This document shows positions 40,341 through 51,846 of a stretch of DNA of 64,000 nt, in pieces. This DNA is from Oxyruncus cristatus. Taxonomy: Eukaryota; Chordata; Aves; Passeriformes; Cotingidae. How positions within the stretch are numbered: position 1 is the first letter of the stretch; every line of letters begins with the position of its first letter. The notes beneath the pieces were generated by a model, which ran no database searches, was not told the origin of the DNA, and saw only the letters and a program-made list of their open reading frames with translations. A program made the translations under genes and the position numbers. The stretch is taken from the NCBI GenBank assembly GCA_013399855.1, contig VXAY01004337.1, positions 522,720 through 586,719 of the forward strand. Reading direction: 5' to 3'.

Positions 40341-40560
40341 CTCCCCCGTTTTTAATTAACCGTCCAATCTTGGTTTTAGCAGTCAATTCTCAGTGTAGTT
40401 TAATGGCAGTAAATTATATTGGCTGTCGGTGTTTTGTTGTGCAATAAGCTATTGCTAATTGGCATTTCCTCTTTAATAGACTCTGTTAAGAATTATGTTA
40501 AAATAATTGCTGCCAGAAAGCACAGTACAGAACTCTTAATTACTGGCTAACAGTTCTGTC
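40341..40560. promoter_or_regulatory. Candidate enhancer-like block rich in homeodomain cores
   Basis: Within about 220 bp there are many TAAT/ATTA cores (TTAATTAAC, GCTAATTGGC, CTTTAATAGA, AATAATTGC, CTTAATTACTGG), with CCAAT and ATTGG words between them. The composition differs from nearby simple AT runs because it is information-rich and has no repeats. This resembles developmental conserved noncoding elements but is a judgement by eye. No alignment was possible. Confidence 0.25.
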
Positions 40561-41711
40561 CTTCAGATCCTTCCTCCAAGCTATGCTTTCATAGAACATG
40601 TGCTTTTAATTTGAATTCAACTCCATAAAACTCAGGAGAATCTATTGTCTATCAAAGCCAAACTCATAATAATGAAGGATTTGTCACAGCAGATCAGACA
40701 CCAGGTCTCTGTAGTTTGGTGCCATGCCTCTGGCAGTGGCTATTTCTTGATATTTTAAAAGAAGGTAAATCCCTTTCCAAATGGCTAATGCATCTTACTC
40801 ATTTGTCTGACACTGCACATTTCTTTCTAAACCTTGCAGTTCATTGTCTTACACCCTCAAGCATGAGATTTGATTACCCTTATTGTTTTACCTTGCATAG
40901 CTACAAATGTTATTAGCAGTCAAAATTATTCAGTTCTTTTTAAAAACATAGCTGTGGTTTTTATCTTGATGACCTGGTGACAGCCAGTTCCATTGACTAT
41001 GTAAAAGAAATGTTTCCCTATATTGTTTCTGCATTTATTGTTCTTTCATTTAAAACTCCTTTTATTTTATGCAATGGAGAAAGAGAGGAACCTGGTCAGT
41101 TTTTAATATATCTTACCTAATTATGAATAACTGTATGAAATTCCCTCTAACTTGAATATAATTTTGAGTACTGTAAAGTTCTGAACTTTGTTAGTTTTTT
41201 ATTCCCTTCTATTTATTGGTTCAGCCTTAATACCAGTCAGGGGGTTTTTTCCTGTGATTTTTTTTTTTTTCCTAAAGACACTAACAGGCATTAAAATGTA
41301 CCTGGTGTATGATCTGTGGCCTATATTTTTAAATTTTATAACCCTTATTTTTCCTTGTAGTGTGAAGAAATTTAGTAAAAGAAAAAGAATACGTAGTTTG
41401 TCCTCTGAAGAATTTTATTTCCAAGTAAATGACGGTAGAATAATCATAAATTTTGAAGAGCTGAAATTGATGGTCTTTTCAACAGATCTTTTGAGTCTGA
41501 GTAATCATGATACACTATGGGAATTACCTAGACTGTTTATGGACTTTATTTTTAATTTGCATCGCATTGTGTCTGTTTAAGCTAAATTTAGTCAATCATT
41601 GTGACAGATGATTTCTCTTAGATGTTTACTAGAAAAAAAAATTAAGGGTAGTTTCATATATACAGGAGCAAGTGGTATAATTGCTTATATGAAAAAAGAC
41701 TTGCCTAGTTG

Positions 41712-42448
41712 TCATAGAAGCAAAGACTATCCTGAGTTGGAAGGGACCACAAGGTTCATTGCCCTGCACGGGACAGCCTCAGGAATCACACCATGTGCCT
41801 GAGAGTGTTGTCCAAATACTTTGAGCTCAGGCTTGGTGCTGTGACTTCCCTGGGGAGCCTGTTTTAGTGCCCAGCCACTCTCTGGGTAAAGAGCCGTTTC
41901 CTAATATCCAACCTAAACCTCTCCTGACACAAGCCATTCCCTTGGGTCCTGTCACTGGTCCCCACAGAGAAGAGATCAGTGTCTGCCCCTCCTCTTGCCC
42001 TCATGAGAAGTTGTAAACTGCAATCGGATTTCCCCTCAGTCTGCTCTTCACACTGAACAGGCCAGGTGACATCAGTTGCTCCTCAGATGGCTTCCCCTTT
42101 AGACCCGTCAGCATCCTCATGGCCCTTCTTTGGACACAATCTGATAGCTTCATATTGTTCTTATATTCTGGTGCCCAAAACTGCACACAGTGCTTGAGGT
42201 GAGGCTGCACCAGTGCAGAGCAGAGCAGGACAATTCCCTCCCTCGACCAGCTGGTGATGCTTTTCCTGATGCCCCCCAGGACACGGTTGGCCCTCCTGGC
42301 TGCCAGGGCACTGCTGACTCATCTTCAACTTGCCATTGACCAGGACCCCCAAGTCCCTTTCCGTGGCACTGCTTTCCAGCATCTCATTCCCCAGTCTGTA
42401 TGTACATCCGGGGTTGCCCAGTCTCTCTGCAGGGCCTCTTTGCTTTCC
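41712..42448 (-). mobile_element. CR1 LINE, ORF2 C-terminus plus 3' end
   Basis: About 740 bp is the reverse complement of an avian CR1 3' part. The 3' terminal region starts at 41712 (TCATAGAAG...GAGTTGGAAGGGACC). Upstream in element direction lies the ORF2 C-terminal domain, visible as minus-strand translations with CVQFWAPEYK and VQRRAMRMLTGL (42001-42210) and SSATERDLGVLV (42161-42382). These lie in different frames, so the ORF is broken. It is truncated at its 5' end near 42448. It could be the younger of two adjacent copies, because a more diverged CR1 piece follows. Confidence 0.93.
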
Positions 42449-42649
42449 TTTTTCTGTTTTAAAAAACTATCTCACAGTCCTGTAGTGTACATTGAGATCT
42501 GTTTCTTCATATTTATTTTATTTTTCTTAATGGATTTTCATTTTACCACTTGTAGTATCATTGAGGTTCTTCAGCTACTAGAAGATTGTAAAACTTCCCA
42601 GTACTTCCAGTAAAAAAGCCCCAAGAAGCTCACAACACCAGAGTTCCGA

Positions 42650-42895
42650 ACTTGTGCAGTTTCATTTCCAAGTCATTAATAAATAGTCCTCAATAGCAGT
42701 CCCAGGAGCATTCACTCGTACATTTCTTCATTTTGAGGGGCAGCACTTGCCATTACTCGTTTCCTATTACTTAACAATTTTTGAATCAATTCCATGACTC
42801 TGTCCTTTGCCCCAGTTACTTATTTTCCTTCAAAACTGTGATGGATGGAGCTTATGGAAAGCTCATTGAAAACTTAGGGAAATTAAGTGCCTTGG
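42650..42895 (-). mobile_element. Older CR1-type fragment (RT C-terminal part)
   Basis: The plus strand shows CR1 RT reverse-complement words in the expected order: AAGTCATTAATAAATAG, a CCCAGGAGCATTCACT segment, a CAATTTTTGAATCAATTCC segment, CCCAGTTACTTA and GGAGCTTATGGAAAGCTCATTGAAAA. Divergence is high and indels are frequent. It may be the 5' continuation of the CR1 at 41712-42448 after an insertion, or a separate older copy of the same lineage as 29900-30400. The boundaries are approximate. Confidence 0.6.
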
Positions 42896-42914
42896 GTTAT
42901 TTAAGCTGCTGTTT

Positions 42915-43200
42915 CGGCGCCTGTTTCCAAAATAGCTCAGGAAGCCGATCCTTTTGCCGTTGTTGTTACTGAGGGCGTTCTGAAGATAGCCTGCCGCAAA
43001 TGTTCACCCGAGGGCTGGTGGCGGCGTCCCCGTGCCCGCGGCGCTCCCGGCGCTGTCCGCGGTGCTGGACGGCCGCGCTCCGCCCCCGCTCGGCGAGGGC
43101 ACAGCGCGGCCCGTGGCCGTGCGTGCGAGCCGCGGTCACGAGTGGCGTCCCCCACAACGCCTCCTGCATCCCTGCTGGGAGAAATACGCACGCCTAGTGC
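42915..43200. promoter_or_regulatory. Compact CpG island, possible promoter
   Basis: By hand count, 43021-43140 is about 84 percent G+C and has about 26 CpG in 120 bases, which is not depleted relative to base composition. The surroundings are AT-rich and CpG-poor. A GC box (CCGCCCCC at 43080-43087, the minus-strand Sp1 site) lies inside. The left flank also has scattered CpG from about 42917. It does not resemble CR1 or the LTR family in the window. Bird CpG islands usually mark promoters, so this could be a start site for an unannotated transcript on either strand, or a first exon. Confidence 0.55.
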
Positions 43201-43288
43201 TCAGGCTGGCAGAAAGCTGGGTTAACAGCAGAGTGCTACTTGAAGTTAAGCGAATGTGCCCACGAGCAGCAGTGCAGTTACAGATGAG
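43032..43288 (+). CDS. Hypothetical short first exon ending at a splice donor
   Basis: I do not recognise this. A plus-strand frame opens with ATG at 43032 within the... CpG-dense sequence context (the ATG reading is one of several possible starts) and stays open to 43292. The first 40 residues are rich in Ala, Pro, Arg and Leu, as GC-rich DNA dictates. The next 45 are more mixed (for example EKYARLVLRLAESWVNSRVLLEVKRM). A strong donor, GATGAG followed by GTAAAG, falls at 43288/43289, before the stop. Overlapping open frames exist on both strands, as expected in GC-rich sequence, so coding potential is weak evidence. It may be a noncoding first exon. Confidence 0.13.
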
Positions 43289-45584
43289 GTAAAGTTGAGA
43301 TGAGGGCTGTTAACAGGGAGTTACTCAGAGAAATAATCAGTCATGAGGATGCAAATACTGAATATAGAATAATTCCGCACTGGATCAGATCCTGACTTTA
43401 AGAAATTCTTTAAAGTTATTCATTTTAAAAACATGACACTGGATCTTATTAAAATAAAAATTATCTTGATAGATGTCTTTCTAAATGCAGATAAATTGAT
43501 TATTTGCTGATATTTTTCTATGTAGAAAGTCAGCATCATTGCTGTCTTATCTTTGAATCAGTCTTGCTGCCAAAACTGATGGGTGGAACAATAGAGATCG
43601 TTCTGGAGCAGGAACTTCTCTCACAATCCAGGTCTTATCACAGCTTTAACTGGCAAAGACTGCTATTCATACTGTCACTCACTGATGCTATATAATGGAT
43701 GGTGTCTGCCTTGCACACCATAGATAACTCACCAGATTAGGAGTTGGATTTAATTCCACACACTCAACTGACCCCAAAACCACCCAACCTCTCCAAACAA
43801 AACAAAAAATCCAACAACAGCAGAAAATAAATCATTGATGATTTAGATTGCCTGAATGCGTGACTCTCATTTTCACATCAATTGTCTTTGGGAATGTTGA
43901 CATACCCACTTCTGATTAAGGCTATTAAATACTGTTTCCTCATAAAAATTATGACAGTGTAATCTTATCTATAGTTTTCCCACAAGCAAGTAGTGTACAA
44001 ACCCACAATCTGTGTGCACTTTAAGTGATTATTTTTTATTGAGAAATAATTATTCCCAATTTTATTCCCTTCATATGTATGAAACATGGAGTAAATTAAC
44101 AAAATATATGTATGTATTCACTACCAACAGTGTTTAATTGTTTATGATTTTTCATGTTTGTGGTTTTTTTATGGGTACGCCTGCAGACATATTCTGAAGG
44201 TGGTGTCAACCATATCACATACTTTAAGGTATTCTGATAGGGAAAGCTATACTGACAATAATAGCTGCCATTCACCATCATAATTTTTTGAATTGTTGTC
44301 GCTTAACTGATGAAAGATACACTTAAAATGAATAACAGGCTCTTCTTGTTTATACCTTTAATTAAATAATAAATCATATTCCTTTTTAATTTTTTTTTTA
44401 ATATAAAAGGATTGGAACAGACATATAAGCGAGGAAGTCCTTCAGTATGTGATGCAGAGCTTCCCCTCTGAGTCATTGGTATTTATTTAATTTATTTTTT
44501 TTTTGCATCAGGAACCAAAGAGCAAAAGAGCTCCAGGGACACCATTTTGTAAGACCAAGGAGACAGAATCTTCCTAGCCCTTTTTCTTGTCCTGGGAATT
44601 GAAGTCTGGGCTGAGAGAGGCTGTGTGTAGCTCTCCTTCCAGCTGGGCAGAAGAAGAGGGGCTGTTGTCATATGCAGCCTTTATTCCCTGCACCTGCCTC
44701 AACCCACCAGCTACTAGTAAAAAAGGGGAATACACTGTAGTCTCTATTTAATTGCAATAAATTACTTCCTTCTGCCTTCACAGCAATGGAAAGAATTCTG
44801 TATTTGAATCACAGTTCCTTCCTAGAACTCATCCTGGACTGGTGCTACGGACTGCTTATTGTACATCTTAAGTGAAAAAGACTTATGTTCTCTGTCAATT
44901 CAGATTGGAGCTATAGGATCTACTTTTTCCAGCAATAAAAACAGTGTGTATGTACATGACCCAATTAAAGGCTTAATACTTTATATATTTAAAATTTATC
45001 AAAATGTTTTTTAATGGGACATGAAAGTGATAAAGGGACATTTCAGGTACATGTTAAATAGTTCTTAATTGATCTTATCAAGTAAGTTATTGCTCCACAG
45101 CTAAATAATACAAATTAATTTTTTCTTCTCTGTGTTCAAATTAACCATTGTTTAATTTTACTGGTATGGTGGTGTCCTGTTTGGTCAGAATGCTGTGTGA
45201 CCATTCCTGTAAACACATATAATTTCTTCTGATAAATGCACATGGGTTTAAGTGAAAGTTCAGTTGCAACTATTTCCAGTGTGTCTAGCTCACAGAAGAA
45301 CAAACCTCAGCCTTTCCCAGGGGTTACACTGAAGCCTGTTGGGGGAGGATGGCTGCAGCTCATCCTTTCTTCACTAAAAAAAGCAAAGAGGAATTTTCTT
45401 TGTGTGCTACTTTGGGCAGCCGTGGCTCCCCCGAGCCCCCTCTGTTGCTTTCTCAAACACAGATGGATTTCTGTTTTCTATTTGAAGCTACTTTTAAGTA
45501 TCTCCCAGTCCCATATTCTAGCATATTTTCTTCCAAAATATCACATCATAATATTTTCTCAAAACTGTCCTGATTCAGAAACAC
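43289..45584. other. Unique noncoding stretch after the CpG island
   Basis: No gene was recognised in about 2.3 kb. A C/A-rich patch lies at about 43765-43830. Near 44475-44512 a T-rich run ends in TTTGCATCAG, which looks like a splice acceptor but has no supporting exon. The stretch abuts the LTR that begins near 45585. Confidence 0.55.
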
Positions 45585-45761
45585 TGGGTTGACCCTGGTT
45601 GGACACCAAAGCCTCTCTATCACTCCCCACTGCAGCTGGACAGAGAAAAGGAAATACAACTCTACAACATAGGGTTCATGAGTTTAGTTAAGGACTGGGA
45701 GAAATCACTTACCTATCACCATCACAGGCAAAACTGACTCAAAGTGGGGATATTAATTACT

Positions 45762-45767
45762 TTTATT
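45762..45767 (-). terminator. LTR poly(A) signal, copy 2
   Basis: TTTATT on the plus strand reads AATAAA on the minus strand. It is positionally equivalent to the signals at 25290 and 52028. Confidence 0.65.
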
Positions 45768-46316
45768 ACTAACAGAATCAGAGCAGGAGAATGAGAAGTA
45801 AAATAAATCTTAAAAACACCTTCCTCCCACCCCTCCCTCTTTCCCAAGTTCTGCCTCCTCCTTCGGCAGCTCAGGGAGACAGGGAATTTGGGTTACAGTC
45901 AGTTCATCACAGGTTGTTTCTGCCACTGGTCCGGGAGAGGAGTCCTTCCCCTGCTCCAGTGTGGGGTCCCTCCAATGGGAGACAGTCCTCTGTGAACTTC
46001 TTCAGCGTGAGTCCATCCCACAGGCAACAGTTCTTCACAAACTGCTGCACTGTGGGTCACTTTCCACGGGGTGCAATCCTTCAGGAACAGGCTGCTCCAG
46101 CATGAGTCCCCCACAGGACCACAAGTCCTCTGAGGAAAACCTGCTCCAGCTTGGGCTACTCTCTCCATAGGTCAGCAGGTCTCTGCCAGGACCCTGCTCC
46201 ATCATGGGCCTCCCACGGGGCCACAGCCTCCTTTGGGCATCCACCAGCTCTGGTGTGGGATCCTCCACGGGCTGCAGATGGATCTCTGCACCCTGGTTGT
46301 CCTCCCTGGGCTGCAC

Positions 46317-46370
46317 CATGGGCTGCAGGGGAACCTCAGCTCNCATGGGTTGCAGGGGAACCTCAGCTCT
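46317..46370. repeat. 27-bp tandem duplication containing one ambiguous base
   Basis: Units 46317-46343 and 46344-46370 differ at only two positions: a C/T change and the N at 46343 opposite T. Neither other LTR copy has this doubled unit. The N at the junction suggests that the assembler was unsure here, so the repeat number may be wrong. Confidence 0.85.
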
Positions 46371-47939
46371 AGTGCCTGGGGCACCTCCTCCCCCTCCTTC
46401 CCCACTGACCTTGGTGTCTGTGTTGTTGTTCACATATTCACTCACTCTGCTCTTCTCTGCCTGCAATTTTCACCTGTGCAATAGCTTCTTTTCCCTTCTT
46501 GAATATGTTACCACAGAGGTGTTACTTTCATTCCTGATTGGCTCAGCCTTGGCCATTGGTGGGTCCGTCCTGGAGCTGGCTGGCGTTGGATATACCAGAC
46601 ACGGAGGAAGCTTCTGGCAGCTTCTCACAGAAGCCACCCCTGTAGTCCCCCCACTACCAAAACCTGGCCATGCAAACCCCATACAATACGCCACAGTTTG
46701 CTCCCCACTGTTGTTCCCCAGTGTCACAGGGCTCACAGACAGGGTTGTGACAGTGAGGGGCTTGTCTGACAAAAAGGATAGTATGCTCCTAAACTTACCT
46801 TGAATTCACAGATTTTTAATTTGCAGTGGGTTGTTTGGGGGTTTTTGTGTTATTTCAGACCTGTGCCTAACAGTGTATGCAGTACAAGATGGGTGATGTC
46901 TGTAGATTAGGCATTTAGACTGTATTGCAGCATACCCTTCACCCTTGAAAGCCTATGGTTTGATCTAGGAGGCGTTTTAGATGTCTCTAAGGCAATCATA
47001 CATTGCTGAAGGCAGCAAAATATTTAGCAGAGTAATAACATACATAGGCAGTGGTGGGAGAGTGAAGAGAGTGCTTTGGTAATGACCTGCAACATTTCTC
47101 ATTCTTTAGCATGTCTGACTTGGGAAGGGATAAAATATCTTCATCACTTCACTGCAGCCTTCTGAAGTTGGGAGGGCTGAAGATCAAGTAGTCCGGTTGT
47201 GCTGTGCTCTAGCACACAAACAGTGTACAGAGTTCAGCTAGCACATTCATGTTTACCTTTATAATAAAGGTCTGTCTTCTCCTTAATTCTTTGGGGTTTT
47301 TTGTTGTTGTTTTTCCTTTAGGTTTCTCTGTCAATCCTAAACTCTCCCTGATAAATCTTTTTATAGAGAGAATTCATTTTCTCCAAAGGTAGAAGCGCAG
47401 TGAGTTGCCCAGTGCACCCACTAATTGTTTCAGGTGATCCTCAACTAGATGCATTTTTGATGGGCAATGTTTGGTTTTTTTTAATATCAAAAACGTATTT
47501 GCTCTTTCTTCTGAAAACAACGGTAGGCTGTTACTATGCAAACAGTAAAAGTCCTTGTTAAAGAAATGTAAGTGGATATGTTTTGCAAGTGTGACTGCAT
47601 TTAATGTGAAGGTATTAAAATACATGTTTCTGTGTCTCCCCTTAATGTGAGCAGCAGATGAAGGGGAGAAAAAAAACAAACAACCCTCTTTTGGATATTA
47701 TTCAGGTATTCTTTGTTTTTATACAAACTAAAATTGTAATAAGATGACCCAACTACATGGTTAAAATCATCTACTGGAGAGGAGGTAAAACAATTCGGAG
47801 AAAATTAAAAGAAAAGGGCCATTCAGCCGGGAACCTTACAATCAATTGAACATATTTCTAACTACCAGGCATTATTTTTCGAAATAAATACTTTAATTCT
47901 AAGATTTTTCCGAAAGGCTGTTGTGTACGTGGCATGGGT

Positions 47940-48029
47940 GTGTATATACATACGTATATAAAATATTGTATTTGTATAACATTATGTATATATAAAATGA
48001 ATATATATACTCACACATACATACATACC
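47940..48029. repeat. (TA)n/(TACA)n simple repeat
   Basis: About 90 bases of TATATA, TACATA and CATACATA units with short interruptions. Probably length-polymorphic. Confidence 0.9.
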
Positions 48030-48099
48030 AAAGATAGTCTCCCTAGGTTCTTCCTTGCTTTGAAGATGGGAGTTGCATTAAAATAAAAATTCAATTCAG

Positions 48100-48540
48100 A
48101 GTATTATCTCCCCAGCTGTCTGTGCAGACTATGGGGTTGGCCTGGGAATATTCTCATTACATGTACTGAAGCAGTTAGTCAGTGATTGATGCTGTATTAA
48201 TTCACAGCACAGACGCTTTGCCTTTGTTACTGAACATTAGACAAATTAGTTCTTAAAAATTCACATCCCACCCCCACTGCATCCAAGCTCCCCACTCCGG
48301 CTGGTTAGTATTGCCAATAACCTTCATTCAGAGTGAACTGGAGCTTTAGGAAGGAGGAGTTTGCTTACGGAAGGGGCAGAAAATGGGTAGCAGCCAGTGG
48401 GGTCTAACAATACGGTCGTTTGCTGGCACAGCTCAGCTCAGTAATGACAAATGATCTTTTCATTGTCAGACCCCCCAAATTAATTTTCCCTCCCACTTCT
48501 CATGAGACCACATTCATCATGCAGATTGCGTTAAATGTAC
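48100..48540. promoter_or_regulatory. Candidate conserved noncoding block with a TGACA inverted repeat
   Basis: This stretch is free of simple repeats and mixes G/C-rich and homeodomain-like words. At 48445-48468, TGACAAATGA and TCATTGTCA form an imperfect inverted repeat of the TGACA core used by TALE homeodomain (MEIS/TGIF) proteins. TTAATTC and CAAATTAG words lie upstream and CAAATTAATTTT downstream. The enhancer reading is an inference from texture only. Confidence 0.25.
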
Positions 48541-49495
48541 TTTTGACAGGATAGAGAAAGATGAGTAGTAAAATAATTTGATTCTAGTAGCTTCTTATCT
48601 GGGGAAGTTAACCAATGGGATGAGACCTGGAAAGGTAAATATTTCTGTAAATGTTCCTGAGATAAATCTGCATGAAGGTTTTTCACAACATCTGGGCAGA
48701 GGGTTAAGCACAAATGAATGAGTGAGAAAGCAGTGGAATGAAGGCAGAGTAATATGTTTAGCTGTTCCTGCTGACCTGGGAGTTATGCCCTGCTTTGTAC
48801 AAAGGGCACAGCAGCAAGAATAGAATGCATACAATTTATCTTTGTAATATTCTGTAGAGAATAAAATTGCTATTCTTTTATTGTCTTCTTTGAAATTAAT
48901 TAGTCAGAGATGGTTTTCAAGCACACTTTTATAACTCCTCATTAAGTTTTTGCTGTACATTGTCTCTTTTTGGCCATTTAGAAAGATGTAGGAAATTATG
49001 TCATATGGAAGAGAACCAAGAGATTTGTCAAGGTCAGCAGAAGCACAGGGAGGCAGGGGAATCCCAGCACAATCTAGTTGTCTGAAATATTCTGCTTATG
49101 GCTGGATTAAGTCACATTAATTGATCATAAAAGCAGAGTGGTTATTGTTTAGAATGCAACTGGAATTGATGTAAAGACTCTTGTGTAGCAAAATGCAGGA
49201 AGTGTGCTCACTGCAAACTTGTCTCTACTATTTTCAGTATATGATTGTCTCTCTGTATTTTGTTTGTGTTTATTTAAAATAGTCTTTAAAAATTGGACAG
49301 AGAGCAGTAGCTGTCTGGCTACAGATCGTATTCAGCACACAATGCGTTATTGTTGGCTCGGGTTCTGCTCAAATCTAAGATTGTTTGGCCTCTTTTCATT
49401 CCCACCAGCACTGGCCTTTGTTAAAGACACCCAAAATGTCTTCCATATTGCATTGGCACTTCCTTGATCCACATGGTGGATCAAACACCTATGAA

Positions 49496-49645
49496 AATTC
49501 CCTGTAAGTGTTCAAGACCAGGTTGAATGGAGCTTGAGTAATTTGATCATTTGATCTAGTGGAAGGTGTCCCTGCCCTTGTCAGGGAAATTGGAACTATG
49601 TGACCTTTAAGGTCCCTTCCAACCCAAACCATTCTGTGATCCTGA
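49496..49645 (+). mobile_element. CR1 LINE, 3'-end fragment
   Basis: The family words appear in the sense order: CCTGTAAGTGTTCAAGACCAGG, TGATCTAGTGGAAGGTGTCCCTGCCC, then CCTTTAAGGTCCCTTCCAACCCAAACC and the terminal ATTCTGTGAT (49631-49640). About 150 bp of the 3' untranslated part is present. It is the only recognised retroelement on the plus strand. Confidence 0.93.
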
Positions 49646-51841
49646 TGTGTTGTTAACATCTGGCATAGTGGGGCTGCTTGTTATCCTTCTTTTTGCTAGG
49701 GTCTGATGTCGATTGCACATGATCCATGCAGAGTCTCAGGTGTGTGCAAATGTGGGTTAAATATACAGATGAACTTTTCTTCAGGGAAATACTGCTCCCA
49801 GGTTTCACTGTTTCACTCATCTCTCACCACTTCGATAGGAACAAAATTGCACTTCGGAATTCTTTGGTGGTTTGTATATGAAACACCAACACGATGAAGA
49901 TAATGCACTTTTGTAACTTTATATATATGTGTGTGTATGTATATATAAATGTTGACATAATTCATACTTCAGCAATTAACCTCACACTGAATATTATTGA
50001 CACTTGTAGCCAGGTTTTACGTCTCTGGTAAATCTTCTGTGTTTCTCTTCAATAATGGCATCTGTGTTGTAAGGGAGGTGGAAAAAGGTGGAGTGGAAAA
50101 GTTCTCATGATTTGTGCAGGTTGTCTGTTGATCAGTGAATTGCTTGAAAAACAAAATCTTTGAACTTTTACAGCTTCTGACTTTTGTTCAGGTACATTTG
50201 GGACGACTGTATTTGTTATCAAGGCCATTGTATTTAATGTACAATTTTAAAAGTATGCTGCATATTACAATATGTATTTCAGATAGAGATCAAAACCATT
50301 TTTTTCACTCTATTTTCCGTCAAAGTTACAGGAAGAAAAAACTATTGCATCGTCATAGAAAAACAAGTATTTCAGCATTATATCTGTATTGCATTTTTCT
50401 TTCACTGATGACAACTAGATAATACCACATTAGTGAATGCAGAACATATGTTTACCTTTATGCATAGCCACAATATTAAACAATAAGGCTGTGAAGTCAA
50501 GGGAATGGAAACAGCTTCCAGGGAAAATTAATAAAGGGTGGCAAAGCAGAATTAGAGTGAGCTGCTCACTTGCTTTAAAGGTCACTGCGCATCTTCGTGC
50601 CAGAAAAGATAGGGCAGAAGGGATCACTGTGAAACTTGTCTGGTTTCCTATTTTTTAATAGGATGGGAATGGGGTGGATTGGTACATGCGTGTGCGTGTT
50701 GGGGTTTTTTTGAGGTAGGAGGGAGTATTCTGATGTCTGTCTTGGAGTTCTCCTGTTTACCTTTTTATACAATTAGGCAGACCAGATTGGTATTTAGTCT
50801 TGTTCTGACAACAGTAAATTAGGCTTAACTCTTTAATTACAATGAGAAGGAAATCACCTTTCTGATATCCTTCAATTAGCTGAAACAGCTGTTAAGTTAT
50901 AATTAAAATTTCACATGGATCATTTGAGATTTTGGGATGTTTCCATTTAATATTAAAAAACATTTGCCTATATGCATTTGCTTTTCAACAACCTTTTCTA
51001 ATCTGTCAGCACTATACTAGGAATATTGATACTATATTAAGCAATATAGTTCTGGCTTTATGAATAGACAGCTGGTTCTAGGAAAAAAAAGATGGATATA
51101 GAAGAAGGTGAATAGAAAATATCAAAGCTCAAAGGTGCACTGGAGCTAGCTCAAAAGTAAACTTCCTTTTTCCCCATCTTCTTTCTTATTTCTTATTCTC
51201 TTTGAGATTCTAATATGATCTTTAGAACAGGAAGCATGTTTTGGAGATGATCAATAACCTAAACACATACCCATTCTTCTATTCCAACCTCTTGTACCTT
51301 TCAAGGACTCATACGTGTAGATATTTTGATCTAAATAATCTCTGAAGAAATATTTTGCATACTAAAGAGAATTATATTCTGATCTTAAACAACAAAAAAC
51401 CTTAAAATAATACAGTTTACTCAGTCAGTAAAAGTTTGCTTTTGTGGTACCTCTTGCTTCTGTCCGTATCTAGGTGCTCAGCTGGTGGTGAGGACCTCAG
51501 CTGCATGCAGAAGTGGATTTTATCAACAGTGGCAAGCACTAGTAAAACCTTGCAGCAAAATATTTTGAATGTTTCAAAGTGAGTTAACCAGCAACTGAAT
51601 TAAACTGCTTGGTGTGCTAAGATAAGAAGTGTTTTCCATACAATTTGTTGCTTCTTAATTACTTAGAACAGTAAGTTCAGAGAACATCACAGGAAGGAAG
51701 ATTTGCCAAGTATGAGAAAAATAGAACATCATATGTTCAATAGCTTTTTGTGATCCTCCTTTTTTCTTCTCTGAAGTCTCAGTGCTTCACTCATAGTCTG
51801 GTTTATCATGACTTAAAGACAGTTTACCACATTCAGAATTT
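49646..51841. other. Unique AT-rich noncoding stretch
   Basis: No gene was recognised in about 2.2 kb. A TATATATGTGTG-type simple repeat lies at 49920-49948 and a GT-rich patch near 50680-50720. Open frames are short. Confidence 0.6.
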
Positions 51842-51846
51842 TGGCT

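Larger units (their letters stand above)
30401..41711. other. Unique AT-rich noncoding stretch
   Basis: No gene was recognised over about 11.3 kb. The longest frames are 33800-34192 (plus, 130 codons) and 39723-40202 (minus, 159 codons). Neither has a recognisable domain. The stretch has a G/T-rich block at 31221-31316, an AAAAC run near 31690, and a perfect palindrome and a TAAT-rich block listed separately. Around 37700 and 38510 there are short strings faintly like CR1 tails, too weak to call. Confidence 0.6.
45585..46685 (-). mobile_element. Solo LTR of the same family, copy 2
   Basis: The order of blocks is the same as in the copies at 25.1 and 51.8 kb: the GGGTTGACCCTGG start, the CTGGACAG block, poly(A) signal TTTATT (45762-45767), CCTCCCACCCCTCC, GC-rich CTGGAGCAG-type modules (minus strand), ATTGG (46537-46541, CCAAT on the minus strand) and an end near CCCCATACA (46685). 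The first six or so terminal bases do not match the other copies, and I see no target duplication, so the low-coordinate end may be eroded or recombined. Long plus-strand frames inside it (46204-46803, 199 codons) are antisense to the LTR and reflect stop-poor modules, not a gene. Confidence 0.9.
46686..49495. other. Unique noncoding stretch between LTR copy 2 and CR1
   Basis: No gene was recognised. It includes a TA/CA simple repeat (47940-48029) and an information-rich block (48100-48540), both listed separately. The 110 bases just after the LTR (46686-46790) have a GTGACAGTG/CACAG-rich flavour but no recognised origin. Confidence 0.55.

Noticed and set aside
44475..44513. Splice-acceptor-like T-rich run ending in GCATCAG
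   Set aside because: No coding frame, branch-site evidence or partner donor could be tied to it; T-rich runs before AG are common here.
46204..46803. 199-codon plus-strand frame, the longest in the window
   Set aside because: It lies antisense within LTR copy 2, runs past its end and spans the ambiguous base. Similar frames occur in the other LTR copies because their modules are stop-poor. No domain is visible.
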